This document shows positions 1-7,997 of a stretch of DNA of 64,000 nucleotides, one piece after another. The position numbers and the translations under genes are program-made. Under the pieces are notes generated by a model, which searched no databases, was not told where the DNA came from, and was given only the letters and a program-made list of their open reading frames with translations. This DNA comes from Bradyrhizobium iriomotense (GTDB lineage: Bacteria > Pseudomonadota > Alphaproteobacteria > Rhizobiales > Xanthobacteraceae), in the NCBI RefSeq assembly GCF_018129405.1, contig NZ_JAFCLP010000004.1:186001-250000 (forward strand), read 5' to 3'. Position 1 is the first letter of the stretch, and each line of letters starts with the position of its first letter.

Positions 1-593
1 GCAGGACGCCGCTCGGAACGCCAGACATTGAAGGTCGGGCTCGTGCTGGGGTGCAGGCCGGCCTTCTTGCGCCAGGCGATGAAGCGCTGGATGGTGGCGC
101 CAAGCGTCGCGGGGTCGCCCCGATGCTCCATGATCGCTACCTTCGTGGTCGGCACGTCGCGGATGGTCACGTCGTCGGTGGTAAAAGTCTTCTGCATGAG
201 CTTGCTCCTCGCGATATCGAGAGGCCCGAAGGCCGCAAGCCACGGCTCCCAGTCGGGAGACTTCCTGAACGACGACGGCGATTGCCCGAACCGTTGCCGA
301 AAGGCGCGGGCGAAGGCGTCCGGTGCGTCGTAGCCGGCATCCATCGCGATGTCAGTGACGCCAAGGGTGTCACTGTAGGCCAACTGACGCGACGCGCGCT
401 TCATGCGGGCCAGCTGGACATAGCGATGCACTGATAGACCGAAGGTCGCCGTGAACTGCCGGTGGAAATGGAATTTCGAGAAGGCCGCAACAGCGCTCAA
501 GCTTTCCAGATCCAGATCATCGTCGAGATGCCGGTCGATATGCTCCAGCACCCGCCGCATCCGGGCCTGATAGTTTTGCAGCGCCGCCTTCAT
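1..593 (-). CDS. AraC-family regulator with GyrI-like effector domain (3' end cut by window edge)
   Basis: The reading frame starts at an ATG (591-593) behind a GGAGGAGGG ribosome site and runs open to the window edge, giving 197 residues without a stop. Residues 8-110 form an AraC/XylS double helix-turn-helix; FSKFHFHRQF and the second helix region GYDAPDAFARAFRQRFGQSPSSFR are characteristic. From about residue 140 (VTIRDVPTTKVAIMEHRG) the sequence looks like the start of a GyrI-like small-molecule binding domain, as in Rob/BmrR/SoxS-type regulators. Such proteins usually sense a hydrophobic ligand or drug and act as transcription activators. The target is not evident because the downstream neighbours lie outside the window. 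The family call is firm; the ligand is unknown. Confidence 0.85.
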   Translation of the reverse strand, partial: MKAALQNYQARMRRVLEHIDRHLDDDLDLESLSAVAAFSKFHFHRQFTATFGLSVHRYVQLARMKRASRQLAYSDTLGVTDIAMDAGYDAPDAFARAFRQRFGQSPSSFRKSPDWEPWLAAFGPLDIARSKLMQKTFTTDDVTIRDVPTTKVAIMEHRGDPATLGATIQRFIAWRKKAGLHPSTSPTFNVWRSERRP

Positions 594-673
594 CGTCCCT
601 CCTCCGTGGCGGCTCCAGCTAGCCGCAGACGGGCATGGCGCGCTCGACCGATCTTGCGGTTCGGCAGGGAGCC

Positions 674-777
674 GTAGCCCGGATGGAGCGAAAGCGTAAT
701 CCGTGACAGACCAACCGCATCGCGCAACTGCCTGTGCGGAACGAAACCCGGATTGCGCTGCGCTCCATCCGGGCTAC
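674..777. repeat. Palindromic intergenic repeat (17-bp perfect arms)
   Basis: GTAGCCCGGATGGAGCG at 674-690 is the exact reverse complement of 761-777. The next ~12 bases inward (AAAGCGTAATCCG against CGGATTGCGCTG) also nearly pair, so the whole segment can fold into one long hairpin. It sits between the AraC gene and the 3' end of the hydrolase gene. It is a REP-like element; no T-run marks it as a classical terminator. Confidence 0.8.
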
Positions 778-798
778 GAAGGGGCCGGATCGCGCACC

Positions 799-2049
799 CT
801 ACCCGCCCGCCATCAGCTGCTTCGCCAGCGCCATGTAGGCCGGCAGCGTCACGGGATCATTGGCGGCGTTGCCGGCGACGGGGTGCGAGGCGTAGCGCGT
901 GATCACCATCTCGCACTTGGGATCGACATAGATGCCCTGGCCGTAGACGCCGCGCGCCATATAGGCGCCGTGCTCATTGTGCGTGACCCACCATTGATTG
1001 CGGTAGGAGGCCCCTGGCAGGGTGGTGTAGCCGGCCGGCTTGAACTTTTCGGGGTCGCCGCCGCGCGCGATGTCCTCGACCACGGTCGACGGTACGATCT
1101 GGCGGCCGTTGAAGCGGCCGTGATTGCGCATGGTCTCGCCGAAGCGGGCGAGATCGCGCAGTGTCGTGGAAAGACCGCCGCCGCCGCTTTCCGTGCCGAT
1201 GCGGTCGACGTGATAATGCGCGTCCTCCTCCGCACCCATGGGCGCCCAGATGCGCTCCGACAACAGGTCGGACAGCGTCATGCCGCTGGCGCGCCTGACG
1301 ATCCAGGCGAGCACGTCGGTGTTGACGGTCTTGTAGGCGAAGGCCTTGCCGTGCTCGCCCTGCTTCTTCTGCGCGACGAGGAAATCGAAAATATTGGTCG
1401 CACCATCATAGTCGGGCGGGATCGGCGCCATACCGTTGGCGCGCCTGAGACCCCACACATGCGAATTCTTGTCGGTGTAGACCTCGGTGTATTCGAGCCC
1501 GGTGGTCATATCCATGACCTCGTGCACGCGCGCATCGCCGAACGCACTGGGCTTCAACTCCGGCACATAGTCCGTGACGGGCGCCTGCGGATCGATCCTG
1601 CCTTCCGTGACCAGAATGCCCGCGAGCACGCCGGTGAACGACTTCGTCACCGACATCGCGATATGCGGCTTGTGCGGCTTCAAGGCGCCAAAGTAGCGCT
1701 CATAGATCAGCTTGCCCCGATGCAGCACCGCGATGCCGTCGGTGTAGGTCTCCTCCAGCATTTTTGCGAAGGTCATGGGCCGGCCGTCCATGGTGGTCGA
1801 AGCGACGGCGCCGATGTCATGATCCGCACGCGGCAGCACCGAGGCCGGCCCTGCCCCACGCCAGACGTTCACGGTCGGCACCAGCTGGCGCACATTGCTC
1901 CAGGCCCAGCGCAGCTCGGGGAAGCTGCGGAACGAACCGTTCTGGAAGGTGATCGTGCGATCGGGGGATGGCGGAAAGCCCTTCATCCAGCCGAGCGTTT
2001 CAGGATCAGTTTCGGTCGCGGTGGCGGGCGCTTGAGCAGCAGCAGACAT
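799..2049 (-). CDS. Serine hydrolase of the beta-lactamase / 6-aminohexanoate-dimer hydrolase fold
   Basis: A 416-residue protein of the class C beta-lactamase/penicillin-binding-protein fold. The SxxK motif is S-V-T-K (S133, K136) and a second motif FAYKTVNTD puts a candidate general-base tyrosine near Y239. This layout, with the full-length ~400-residue size, resembles NylB-type amidases and EstB-type esterases rather than true beta-lactamases. The substrate cannot be read from sequence. A start at ATG 2049 is preferred over an upstream in-frame GTG (2055) because GGAG lies 8 bases before the ATG. No convincing signal peptide is visible, which points to a cytoplasmic location. It stands alone, with a palindromic repeat downstream. 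Confidence 0.8.
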   Translation of the reverse strand: MSAAAQAPATATETDPETLGWMKGFPPSPDRTITFQNGSFRSFPELRWAWSNVRQLVPTVNVWRGAGPASVLPRADHDIGAVASTTMDGRPMTFAKMLEETYTDGIAVLHRGKLIYERYFGALKPHKPHIAMSVTKSFTGVLAGILVTEGRIDPQAPVTDYVPELKPSAFGDARVHEVMDMTTGLEYTEVYTDKNSHVWGLRRANGMAPIPPDYDGATNIFDFLVAQKKQGEHGKAFAYKTVNTDVLAWIVRRASGMTLSDLLSERIWAPMGAEEDAHYHVDRIGTESGGGGLSTTLRDLARFGETMRNHGRFNGRQIVPSTVVEDIARGGDPEKFKPAGYTTLPGASYRNQWWVTHNEHGAYMARGVYGQGIYVDPKCEMVITRYASHPVAGNAANDPVTLPAYMALAKQLMAGG

Positions 2050-2280
2050 GAACACGGCTCCGGTGAGGATGCCGATGTCGTAGCATAGGAGCGCACGACT
2101 TTAGATCCTGCGTTTGTGCAAGGGCACCTGCACAACGATCAGAGGCGACGCGCGAAGCCCATCAATCCCGGCTTGTTTGGCGCCACCCGGCGGAGGTGAC
2201 GACGCGCACCCACGACATCGTCGCAGGTGCGCACCGTCGCTTCGACATCGGCGGTCTTCATCGAGGCCTGGCGAACCCGC

Positions 2281-4578
2281 CTACCCTTTCCGCCCCGCGC
2301 GCTTCTTTGCCTTCGCCGCGCGCTTGCGTCCCGGGGCTGCCGTTCGCGCCGGTCCGCGTGGCGCGCGGCCGCCGGTGTCGACGGTGAGCTCGGGGCGCAA
2401 CCTCGCGAGCTTGGCGCGGTCGGGCAGCAGGTCCGCAAAGCCGGCGAGCACGCTTGGCGCGGGCGCACCGTCGCCGGCCATCGCTGCGGGCGCCTCGGTC
2501 TGGCTGAGCGCCTGCAAGCGCCGGCACGCTTCACCGAGATGATAGGCATCGCCGCCGAGCGCCACCCATTTGCCGACCTCGGGATGCAGCACGAGATTGG
2601 CCGAATGGTTGTCGGTGGCGCTGGTCGGATAATCGACGAACATTTCGATGCCCGACTGCACGCCCACCATCACGCCCTGCGCCGACCACGACACGGCGAC
2701 GTCGACGCGGTAGCGGCCCGGCTTCTCGAACGCAAAACCGGCCGTGCTCCAGAACACTTTTGCCGAGGCCGTAACGCTCTTGCCGGGCTCGAGCTCGCCG
2801 AGCTTGGCGTGCTCGCACAGGATCACGAACGGCCGCACGGGGCGCTCGCGCCCTTCCCCGTCGGTGACGGTGATCGACGCGAACAGGGCCTCGATGCTGA
2901 CGTCGTTCGGCGCGCGCAGCGACACGCCGCTGTTGTTCGTCATCGTCCAGGTCAGATCCAAGGGCTGGCCGAGCGCGACGCGGTCGGCCCCGGCCGTCAC
3001 CGTCAGCGCCAGCTCGGAAGGCTCGAAATCGTGCCGGTCGGCGGCTTGCGGCGCGCCGGTCGGGAACCAGCTTGCGAACGGCCATCCGCCCGGACGGATG
3101 ACCGGATCGGGCATGTGGTTGAGGTGATGCCGGACGTTGGTGTTGTGCGCGAGCTTGATCTGGTCCGGGAACACGCCGGGCGCACCGGTCGCGGGACCGC
3201 CGAGCACGTCCGCGACGCTCGGCGTCGTGGTCATGATCGAGTTGTCGGCCGCCGTCTCCTGCTCCTGGTGGATCTGGTTCAGCGTATGCGTCAGCTCGTG
3301 GGTCGCGCTGCGCAGGAACGCGCGCGGCACGTCGCGCTGCTTCTTGTTGGCGGCAAGACCGAAGTTCGAGGAGTCCGCGACGGGATAGCCGTCATCGGAG
3401 AAGCTGGCGCAGCCTTCGCGGGGAACGCCGATCTGATCGTACATGATGCCGCGCGAGCAGCCGAGTTTTGCAGGCACCACGATCATGTGCACGCGCCATT
3501 CGGTGTCGAGGTTGGTCGACGGCTTGCGTACGCTGGTCATCAGCGCGTGCAGATCCGCCGAGCTCCAGCAATTGGTCGCCACCACGCCCGATGGCACCGG
3601 GACGTTGAGCTGGTCCTGCACGACCGTCAGCTGCCAGCCGGTCTTGGCGAACACCGTGTCGAAGAACTCGGTGCCGCCGGCGCCATCGGGCACCGGCGCG
3701 GGCCTGACGGCGCCGACCAGCGTGTCGATCTCCAGCGTGCAGCGGCGGAAGAACTTTGACACCCAGGCCAGCGTGACGCTGCCCTTGTCGACGCCGCCCT
3801 CGAACAGCCGGCCCTGGTAGAACGGCCCGCCGGTCAAAGAGAACGGGAACGGCGCCGGCACCTTCGCAAGCTTCATCGTCACGGTGCGCGACGGCGTCGA
3901 CGGGAACGTGCCCTTGAACTGGCCGACCGGCGGCTGCGTGTAATTGAACTGCTCGGCGACGATCGTCAGCTCGCACTTCTTCGGGACCGGCACCGCGATC
4001 GGCGCGGACACGCTGGTCACCCTGAGATAGGAGTGATAGCGCGCGCGGGGGAAGATGGGGATTTTTGGCCTGCGGATCGGAAGCGGAATCAAGGGTTCAT
4101 CGACCGCGCTGAGCGAGGCGGCGAGGCTCGTCAGGCCTGCGTCCGCGGCTGCTTCATCTTCGTCCCTGCTGCCCACAGGCGGCACCGGCGGGATCGGGAT
4201 CGGGACCGGGATCGGCGGCAGCGGCGGGATCGGCGGCTTGATGATCGGCAGGCGGGAGTAGAGATCGCCGCTGACGATCAGATGGTCCGCGCCGCCGTCG
4301 GGCGCAGAGCGATCGACGCGCAGCGTACCTTCGAAGGACACCAGGCTCGCCGTCGGCCTGAAGTTGATCTGGTAGCAGCCTTCGCGGAAGTCGAGCCTGC
4401 AGAGCCTGAACGGCGGAATGGGGTGCAGATCGGTCGAGGCCGCGTGATCGCCGGACTCGTCATCGCTGAAACTGATCTGGCGCGACAGCGGCACCTGCGG
4501 CTTCATGGCCGGCGCGACCGATGCCTCGGTCATCTTCGAAAGGCTTCCGCTCGCTTCATGCTCTGAGCAATTGCACAT
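2281..4578 (-). CDS. Large metzincin-like zinc metallopeptidase homologue, unknown family
   Basis: A 765-residue protein I cannot place in a named family. Residues 427-437 read HELTHTLNQIH, an HExxHxxNxxH zinc site (H427, E428, H431, H437), followed by S-I-M at 447-449, which fits a metzincin Met-turn. The usual glycine of HExxHxxGxxH is replaced by Asn434. Residues 111-134 are a proline/isoleucine spacer (PPIPPLPPIPVPIP). A beta-rich stretch of roughly 520-680 follows the catalytic core, and the C-terminus is a basic Lys/Arg/Ala tail. The N-terminus (MCNCSEHE) has no obvious signal peptide. The start is supported by GAGGAG 8 bases upstream. A terminator separates it from the upstream small gene, so it is probably transcribed alone. 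Peptidase function is inferred from the motif only. Confidence 0.7.
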   Translation of the reverse strand: MCNCSEHEASGSLSKMTEASVAPAMKPQVPLSRQISFSDDESGDHAASTDLHPIPPFRLCRLDFREGCYQINFRPTASLVSFEGTLRVDRSAPDGGADHLIVSGDLYSRLPIIKPPIPPLPPIPVPIPIPPVPPVGSRDEDEAAADAGLTSLAASLSAVDEPLIPLPIRRPKIPIFPRARYHSYLRVTSVSAPIAVPVPKKCELTIVAEQFNYTQPPVGQFKGTFPSTPSRTVTMKLAKVPAPFPFSLTGGPFYQGRLFEGGVDKGSVTLAWVSKFFRRCTLEIDTLVGAVRPAPVPDGAGGTEFFDTVFAKTGWQLTVVQDQLNVPVPSGVVATNCWSSADLHALMTSVRKPSTNLDTEWRVHMIVVPAKLGCSRGIMYDQIGVPREGCASFSDDGYPVADSSNFGLAANKKQRDVPRAFLRSATHELTHTLNQIHQEQETAADNSIMTTTPSVADVLGGPATGAPGVFPDQIKLAHNTNVRHHLNHMPDPVIRPGGWPFASWFPTGAPQAADRHDFEPSELALTVTAGADRVALGQPLDLTWTMTNNSGVSLRAPNDVSIEALFASITVTDGEGRERPVRPFVILCEHAKLGELEPGKSVTASAKVFWSTAGFAFEKPGRYRVDVAVSWSAQGVMVGVQSGIEMFVDYPTSATDNHSANLVLHPEVGKWVALGGDAYHLGEACRRLQALSQTEAPAAMAGDGAPAPSVLAGFADLLPDRAKLARLRPELTVDTGGRAPRGPARTAAPGRKRAAKAKKRAGRKG

Positions 4579-4683
4579 GTCGTAATCTCCTCGTTGAAAA
4601 ATTGGAGGCGATCGAAATGAGCAGCGGGCTCGTTGGCGGTTGAACCGAGTTTCTTGTTGGCCAGGGCGTAAAAAATCGGGCGT

Positions 4684-4717
4684 AAAAAAATCCGGCGCGC
4701 AAACCTATGCGCGCCGG
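4684..4717 (-). terminator. Rho-independent terminator overlapping the end of the lipocalin-like gene
   Basis: Read on the minus strand, CCGGCGCGC (4709-4717) pairs perfectly with GCGCGCCGG (4692-4700) and is followed by a run of T at 4684-4690. The TAG stop of the upstream gene (4705-4707) lies in the hairpin loop, so the last three sense codons form the 5' arm of the stem. Confidence 0.85.
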
Positions 4718-5001
4718 TACGTCACAAGACAGCCCTCTGAATCCGTGAACTCAAATCGGTCGGCCTCGAGTGAAATGTGATAGGTCACAAGCTCATCGTT
4801 CGCCGTCCCGACGACGAGTGTCTTGGCGTCTTCGAGACGGTAGATTCCCGCATCCCACCACACCATGCCCTGCCCCTCGCCGCGCATGCCGCGGTAGGTG
4901 CCGGCCAGGAATGTGAGGGTGGCGGGATATTTGTCTGCGCACGCAGCCGCCGTGGTTTTGGTCCACGTACCAACCATGCTCTGTCCGAGTTTGTCAGCCA
5001 T
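4705..5001 (-). CDS. Small lipocalin-like protein
   Basis: A 98-residue protein starting MADKLGQSMVGTWTKT. A G-T-W motif near residue 11 followed by alternating hydrophobic strands (ATLTFLAGTYRG, GIYRLEDAKTLVVG, YHISLEADRFEF) suggests a small beta-barrel of the lipocalin/calycin type. No signal peptide is present. The gene is followed directly by its own strong terminator, so it is a single-gene unit. Function is unknown; ligand binding is only an inference from the fold guess. Confidence 0.6.
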   Translation of the reverse strand: MADKLGQSMVGTWTKTTAAACADKYPATLTFLAGTYRGMRGEGQGMVWWDAGIYRLEDAKTLVVGTANDELVTYHISLEADRFEFTDSEGCLVTYRRA

Positions 5002-5249
5002 AGTGTCTCCATAGCTCCCATCGGCCTTCTGGCCACTTGGAGCTATTTCAACATGTCGTTCTGGCGTGTGCAGCTCATTTCAAGCCGATGTGGTGGCGAT
5101 TGACCACGCACAATCACAGCAGGTATTTTGTCGCATGATTGATGTGAGCGTGCGTGTGAGGTGGTTCACAGCGAGGTGCGACAATTGGGCGCCGGGGCGA
5201 TGAACAGATGAAATTGCGGAGTTGAAGCAGCGAGCCGCTGCTTACGCGC

Positions 5250-6149
5250 TCATTGCTTAAAGCAATGCTCGCGGTGCCACTTTAAAAAATGCGGATGAGG
5301 CCGATCCGAAGGTCTTCTTGGCTCGAGTGCACGACCGGTCTTGTTGATGACCGATCGAACTCCTTCCAGATCGTTTGTCTGGCGTGAGATCAAGATTTCC
5401 AGATCATCGCCCAAGCTGATCAAACCACGGTCGAACATCCAATGCGCGGTACCGGACAAGGCGATTCCATTACTCACAATGTCTGGCCCGTTTGCTTCCA
5501 CAGGACGAATGTGCGCCGCCGCGACTTCTGCACGCCCCATTCCATTGATGAGCTTCAGCCCGGTTATGGCGCAGCGCTCGTTGTAGGCGCGCAGTACGAT
5601 CCGACGAAAAACGCGATCGCGCAGAACTCTGGATACTCTAAGGCTGACGCGATCCCGTTGCTGCTCAAATATGAACGGCGCCTGCTCCTCATCGAGTTGC
5701 GACAATCGAACATCGGCATCAACCCGGGGCAGCAGCGGCGCGCCTTCTGCAAAACCAAGTTCAAATATTCTATTGAAATCGTCGGGCGATATTGGGCGGA
5801 CTGCCGACTGAGCACGTCCCGAAATTCGCCCTTGCTCGTTCAAGACGCCGCGCTCAACGGGACCAGTTGCGCCATTGAAAGGAACCGGGTTCGCAAAATC
5901 GAGGTAGCTTCCCGGCTCAATCAGCGCGAGATACATTCCCGGAGCACCTGGGTCCGGAATAACCTGCTGAACCCGCGCAATCGCAAAGTAGCCGCGCGTC
6001 TCGGCTACCTTGCTTGGTTCGTAATAGATGATCCAATCGCCAATGCAGGCTTGAACGCGACGCAAGTACTGACTGGGAAACTGATATCGTTCAGCCGGGC
6101 TGTCATCGTAGACCGAGTCCGATCGATGGATGAAGACGCCAAATCCCAT
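5250..6149 (-). CDS. HNH endonuclease with N-terminal EVE/PUA-like domain (candidate type IV restriction enzyme)
   Basis: A 299-residue protein in two parts. Residues 180-250 are an HNH_2-type nuclease core: H213 in AAAHIRP, N227 in VSNGIAL and H236 in GTAHWMFDRG. C193 and the A-I-T-G turn precede it. Residues 1-95 form a compact domain (YQFPSQYL, GDWIIYYEP, GYFAIARV, YLALIEPG) that looks like the EVE/PUA-like readers found in modified-cytosine-dependent HNH endonucleases such as VcaM4I. No methyltransferase gene is adjacent, which fits a modification-dependent enzyme. The start ATG has only a weak ribosome site. The nuclease assignment is firm; modified-base dependence is inference. Confidence 0.8.
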   Translation of the reverse strand: MGFGVFIHRSDSVYDDSPAERYQFPSQYLRRVQACIGDWIIYYEPSKVAETRGYFAIARVQQVIPDPGAPGMYLALIEPGSYLDFANPVPFNGATGPVERGVLNEQGRISGRAQSAVRPISPDDFNRIFELGFAEGAPLLPRVDADVRLSQLDEEQAPFIFEQQRDRVSLRVSRVLRDRVFRRIVLRAYNERCAITGLKLINGMGRAEVAAAHIRPVEANGPDIVSNGIALSGTAHWMFDRGLISLGDDLEILISRQTNDLEGVRSVINKTGRALEPRRPSDRPHPHFLKWHREHCFKQ

Positions 6150-6263
6150 GCTTCAGTTCATGCCTCCCGCTGGAAAGACCGTCAAACTCGTCTGCACCCT
6201 CGTTGGGTTTCGCTGCGCTCTACCCATCCTACGGGCTCTTCGATCTTTGCGCGCGTCACCGCC

Positions 6264-7937
6264 TCACTCCAACAATTTCATGAAATTGCGCTTGCGGCCA
6301 TGCCGCGTCTTGAGATCGGCAACGTAGGCTGCCTGCTCGGCCGTGCTTCGCAACCTCGCCATGCGGCGAATCAGCTTCATGGCTTCTTCGTACCCCGCTC
6401 CATTCAGCTGGCGCTCGACCTCAGCGACGTAGAACTCAAGCGCTTGGCGCGGAAACTTGACGTCACTAGCCTCGGCCAGCGCCTCCCTCACGTACGACGA
6501 GGCGCCGAACCTGTTCACGGACTGCCACGCATCGTCGAACCGCTTCTCGTGCATGTAAATCTCGACCAGGAGATCGGGACGATCATGCCACGTCCTGCCT
6601 GACTTCTGGCCAAGGCCGGCCTCCAGCAAAGCTGCAACGCGCTCGGCCGTGGGGTCACCGCCAATCTTGCGAAGCTGCTTGAATATTTCCAGGCTCGGCT
6701 GTTTCTCGAATGCCCGCCACAAATGCGCCTCCGCCTCCGGCTTGCGGCGGGCCTTCGCCAACAGCTTCACGGCAAAGAACAACAACCGTTCGTCCACCCG
6801 CCGGTCCTCGAATAGCCAAAGGCCGTCCTCGGCACGCCGCAAGGCTTCGTCCTCACGCCCTTCCGACGCGCAAATCTGCGCGAGTTCGAGATAGTCCCAC
6901 GGCGATTCGAGATTCTTCGCATACAAGGCGATTCGCGCATCGACGTCACCTTCACGTTTCGCAAAGAAGTCGAGAATTCCTTGCAGCGCGTGGACAGGAC
7001 CGCCCGCCCGCTCCGACGACCCGCGGGTCGTGCTCGAACGCGCGGGCAACTTGTCCCACGCAGCGGTCGCAAGACGCTTGTACTCGGCCAGGCCCGGCTC
7101 ACCCAACACATCCGCGTACCGTTCCGCGGCATCCCGAAAGGTTTCGAAGTCGCTCTTCGTCTCTCGCTCGAACAGGCTGCGAGCGAACCCGATGGGCTCC
7201 GGCCGCACGGCCTCCGCCGCCGTATGATGTATGTCAGACGCTTGAGAAAGCAGCTCGCCAAGCACGCTGTCGGAATCATCGATCGCCTCGAACTTGCCTT
7301 CGATGGCCTCGATTGCATGGTCGATCAACCCAAGCGCGACGCGAGCGCGCGGTCCCGACGCGAGTTGGGCTACAGCCTCAAGCACCTCCTCCACTTTGGC
7401 TTGCCAGCGCGGAGCTTCGCGGTAGTCGATATATCCCCGCGTGCGGATTGTCGCGTCGATCGCCTTGCGCAAGCGCTTCCCAAGCGTTTCGTCGTCCGCC
7501 TGCGTTGCGGCCGATTGAAGCTCGAGTCTGCTGTGCAACTCGGGATACTGCTCTGCGAGGCCGAGGATCAGATCGACCAGATCGTCCGCTGTCTTGCCTT
7601 TCAGGTATTGGCGCATTCGCGACCGTGCGTCGGTCGTTTCGACTTCGGCGCTATCTCCCCCAGCATTTGCCGCAAGTGCCGTTGCGACCATATGCTTGCA
7701 GAAACCTTGTTCCGCAAATGCGGGACAAGAGCAACTCCCGCCAATCTCGCTCCCCCGCCCCGTCAGAATCGTGCGGTAGTCCTCGGACCCGGCAACCTCG
7801 GCCACGACGCGCTGCGGAGTGAGAGACTGAATCTCGACACTTCCGTCCTCGAAATATTCCTCGCCTCGCTCAAAGGTCTTTCCACCCGCAAGTTTTTTGA
7901 CCTTCGCAATGTCAAAGCGGGCGGAGCTTTGCGCCAT
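6264..7937 (-). CDS. SWIM zinc-finger protein
   Basis: A 557-residue protein. The SWIM motif CxCx8CxH is at about residues 69-82 (C-S-C ... F-C-K-H). The remaining ~450 residues are helical and repeat-like (EAEAHLWRAF, RFDDAWQSVNRF), resembling the TPR-like tail of many bacterial SWIM proteins. SWIM domains bind DNA or proteins and occur in SWI2/SNF2-associated and recombination-associated factors; no helicase is adjacent here. The start is taken at ATG 7937; a GTG sits one codon upstream. It lies 114 bp behind the HNH gene on the same strand, but the gap carries a repeat remnant, so co-transcription is uncertain. Confidence 0.8.
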   Translation of the reverse strand: MAQSSARFDIAKVKKLAGGKTFERGEEYFEDGSVEIQSLTPQRVVAEVAGSEDYRTILTGRGSEIGGSCSCPAFAEQGFCKHMVATALAANAGGDSAEVETTDARSRMRQYLKGKTADDLVDLILGLAEQYPELHSRLELQSAATQADDETLGKRLRKAIDATIRTRGYIDYREAPRWQAKVEEVLEAVAQLASGPRARVALGLIDHAIEAIEGKFEAIDDSDSVLGELLSQASDIHHTAAEAVRPEPIGFARSLFERETKSDFETFRDAAERYADVLGEPGLAEYKRLATAAWDKLPARSSTTRGSSERAGGPVHALQGILDFFAKREGDVDARIALYAKNLESPWDYLELAQICASEGREDEALRRAEDGLWLFEDRRVDERLLFFAVKLLAKARRKPEAEAHLWRAFEKQPSLEIFKQLRKIGGDPTAERVAALLEAGLGQKSGRTWHDRPDLLVEIYMHEKRFDDAWQSVNRFGASSYVREALAEASDVKFPRQALEFYVAEVERQLNGAGYEEAMKLIRRMARLRSTAEQAAYVADLKTRHGRKRNFMKLLE

Positions 7938-7997
7938 CACACGACCGTCGCTTCACCGAAGCCGCACGCCGGGCGGCCAAGACTGCCGATTACTTCC

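Noticed and set aside
703-2088. Long open frame on the plus strand, opposite the serine hydrolase
   Set aside because: It is the antisense shadow of a GC-rich gene with clear SxxK and YxT motifs on the minus strand; the plus frame is Arg/Gly/His-rich with no family pattern.
2139-2261. 40-codon minus-strand frame starting MKTADVEATV between the hydrolase and metzincin-like genes
   Set aside because: It has an ATG and plausible composition, but no ribosome site or homology I can recognise; too weak to call.
2227-3759. Long plus-strand frame opposite the metzincin-like gene
   Set aside because: Shadow frame; the minus-strand frame has the ribosome site, zinc motif and Met-turn.
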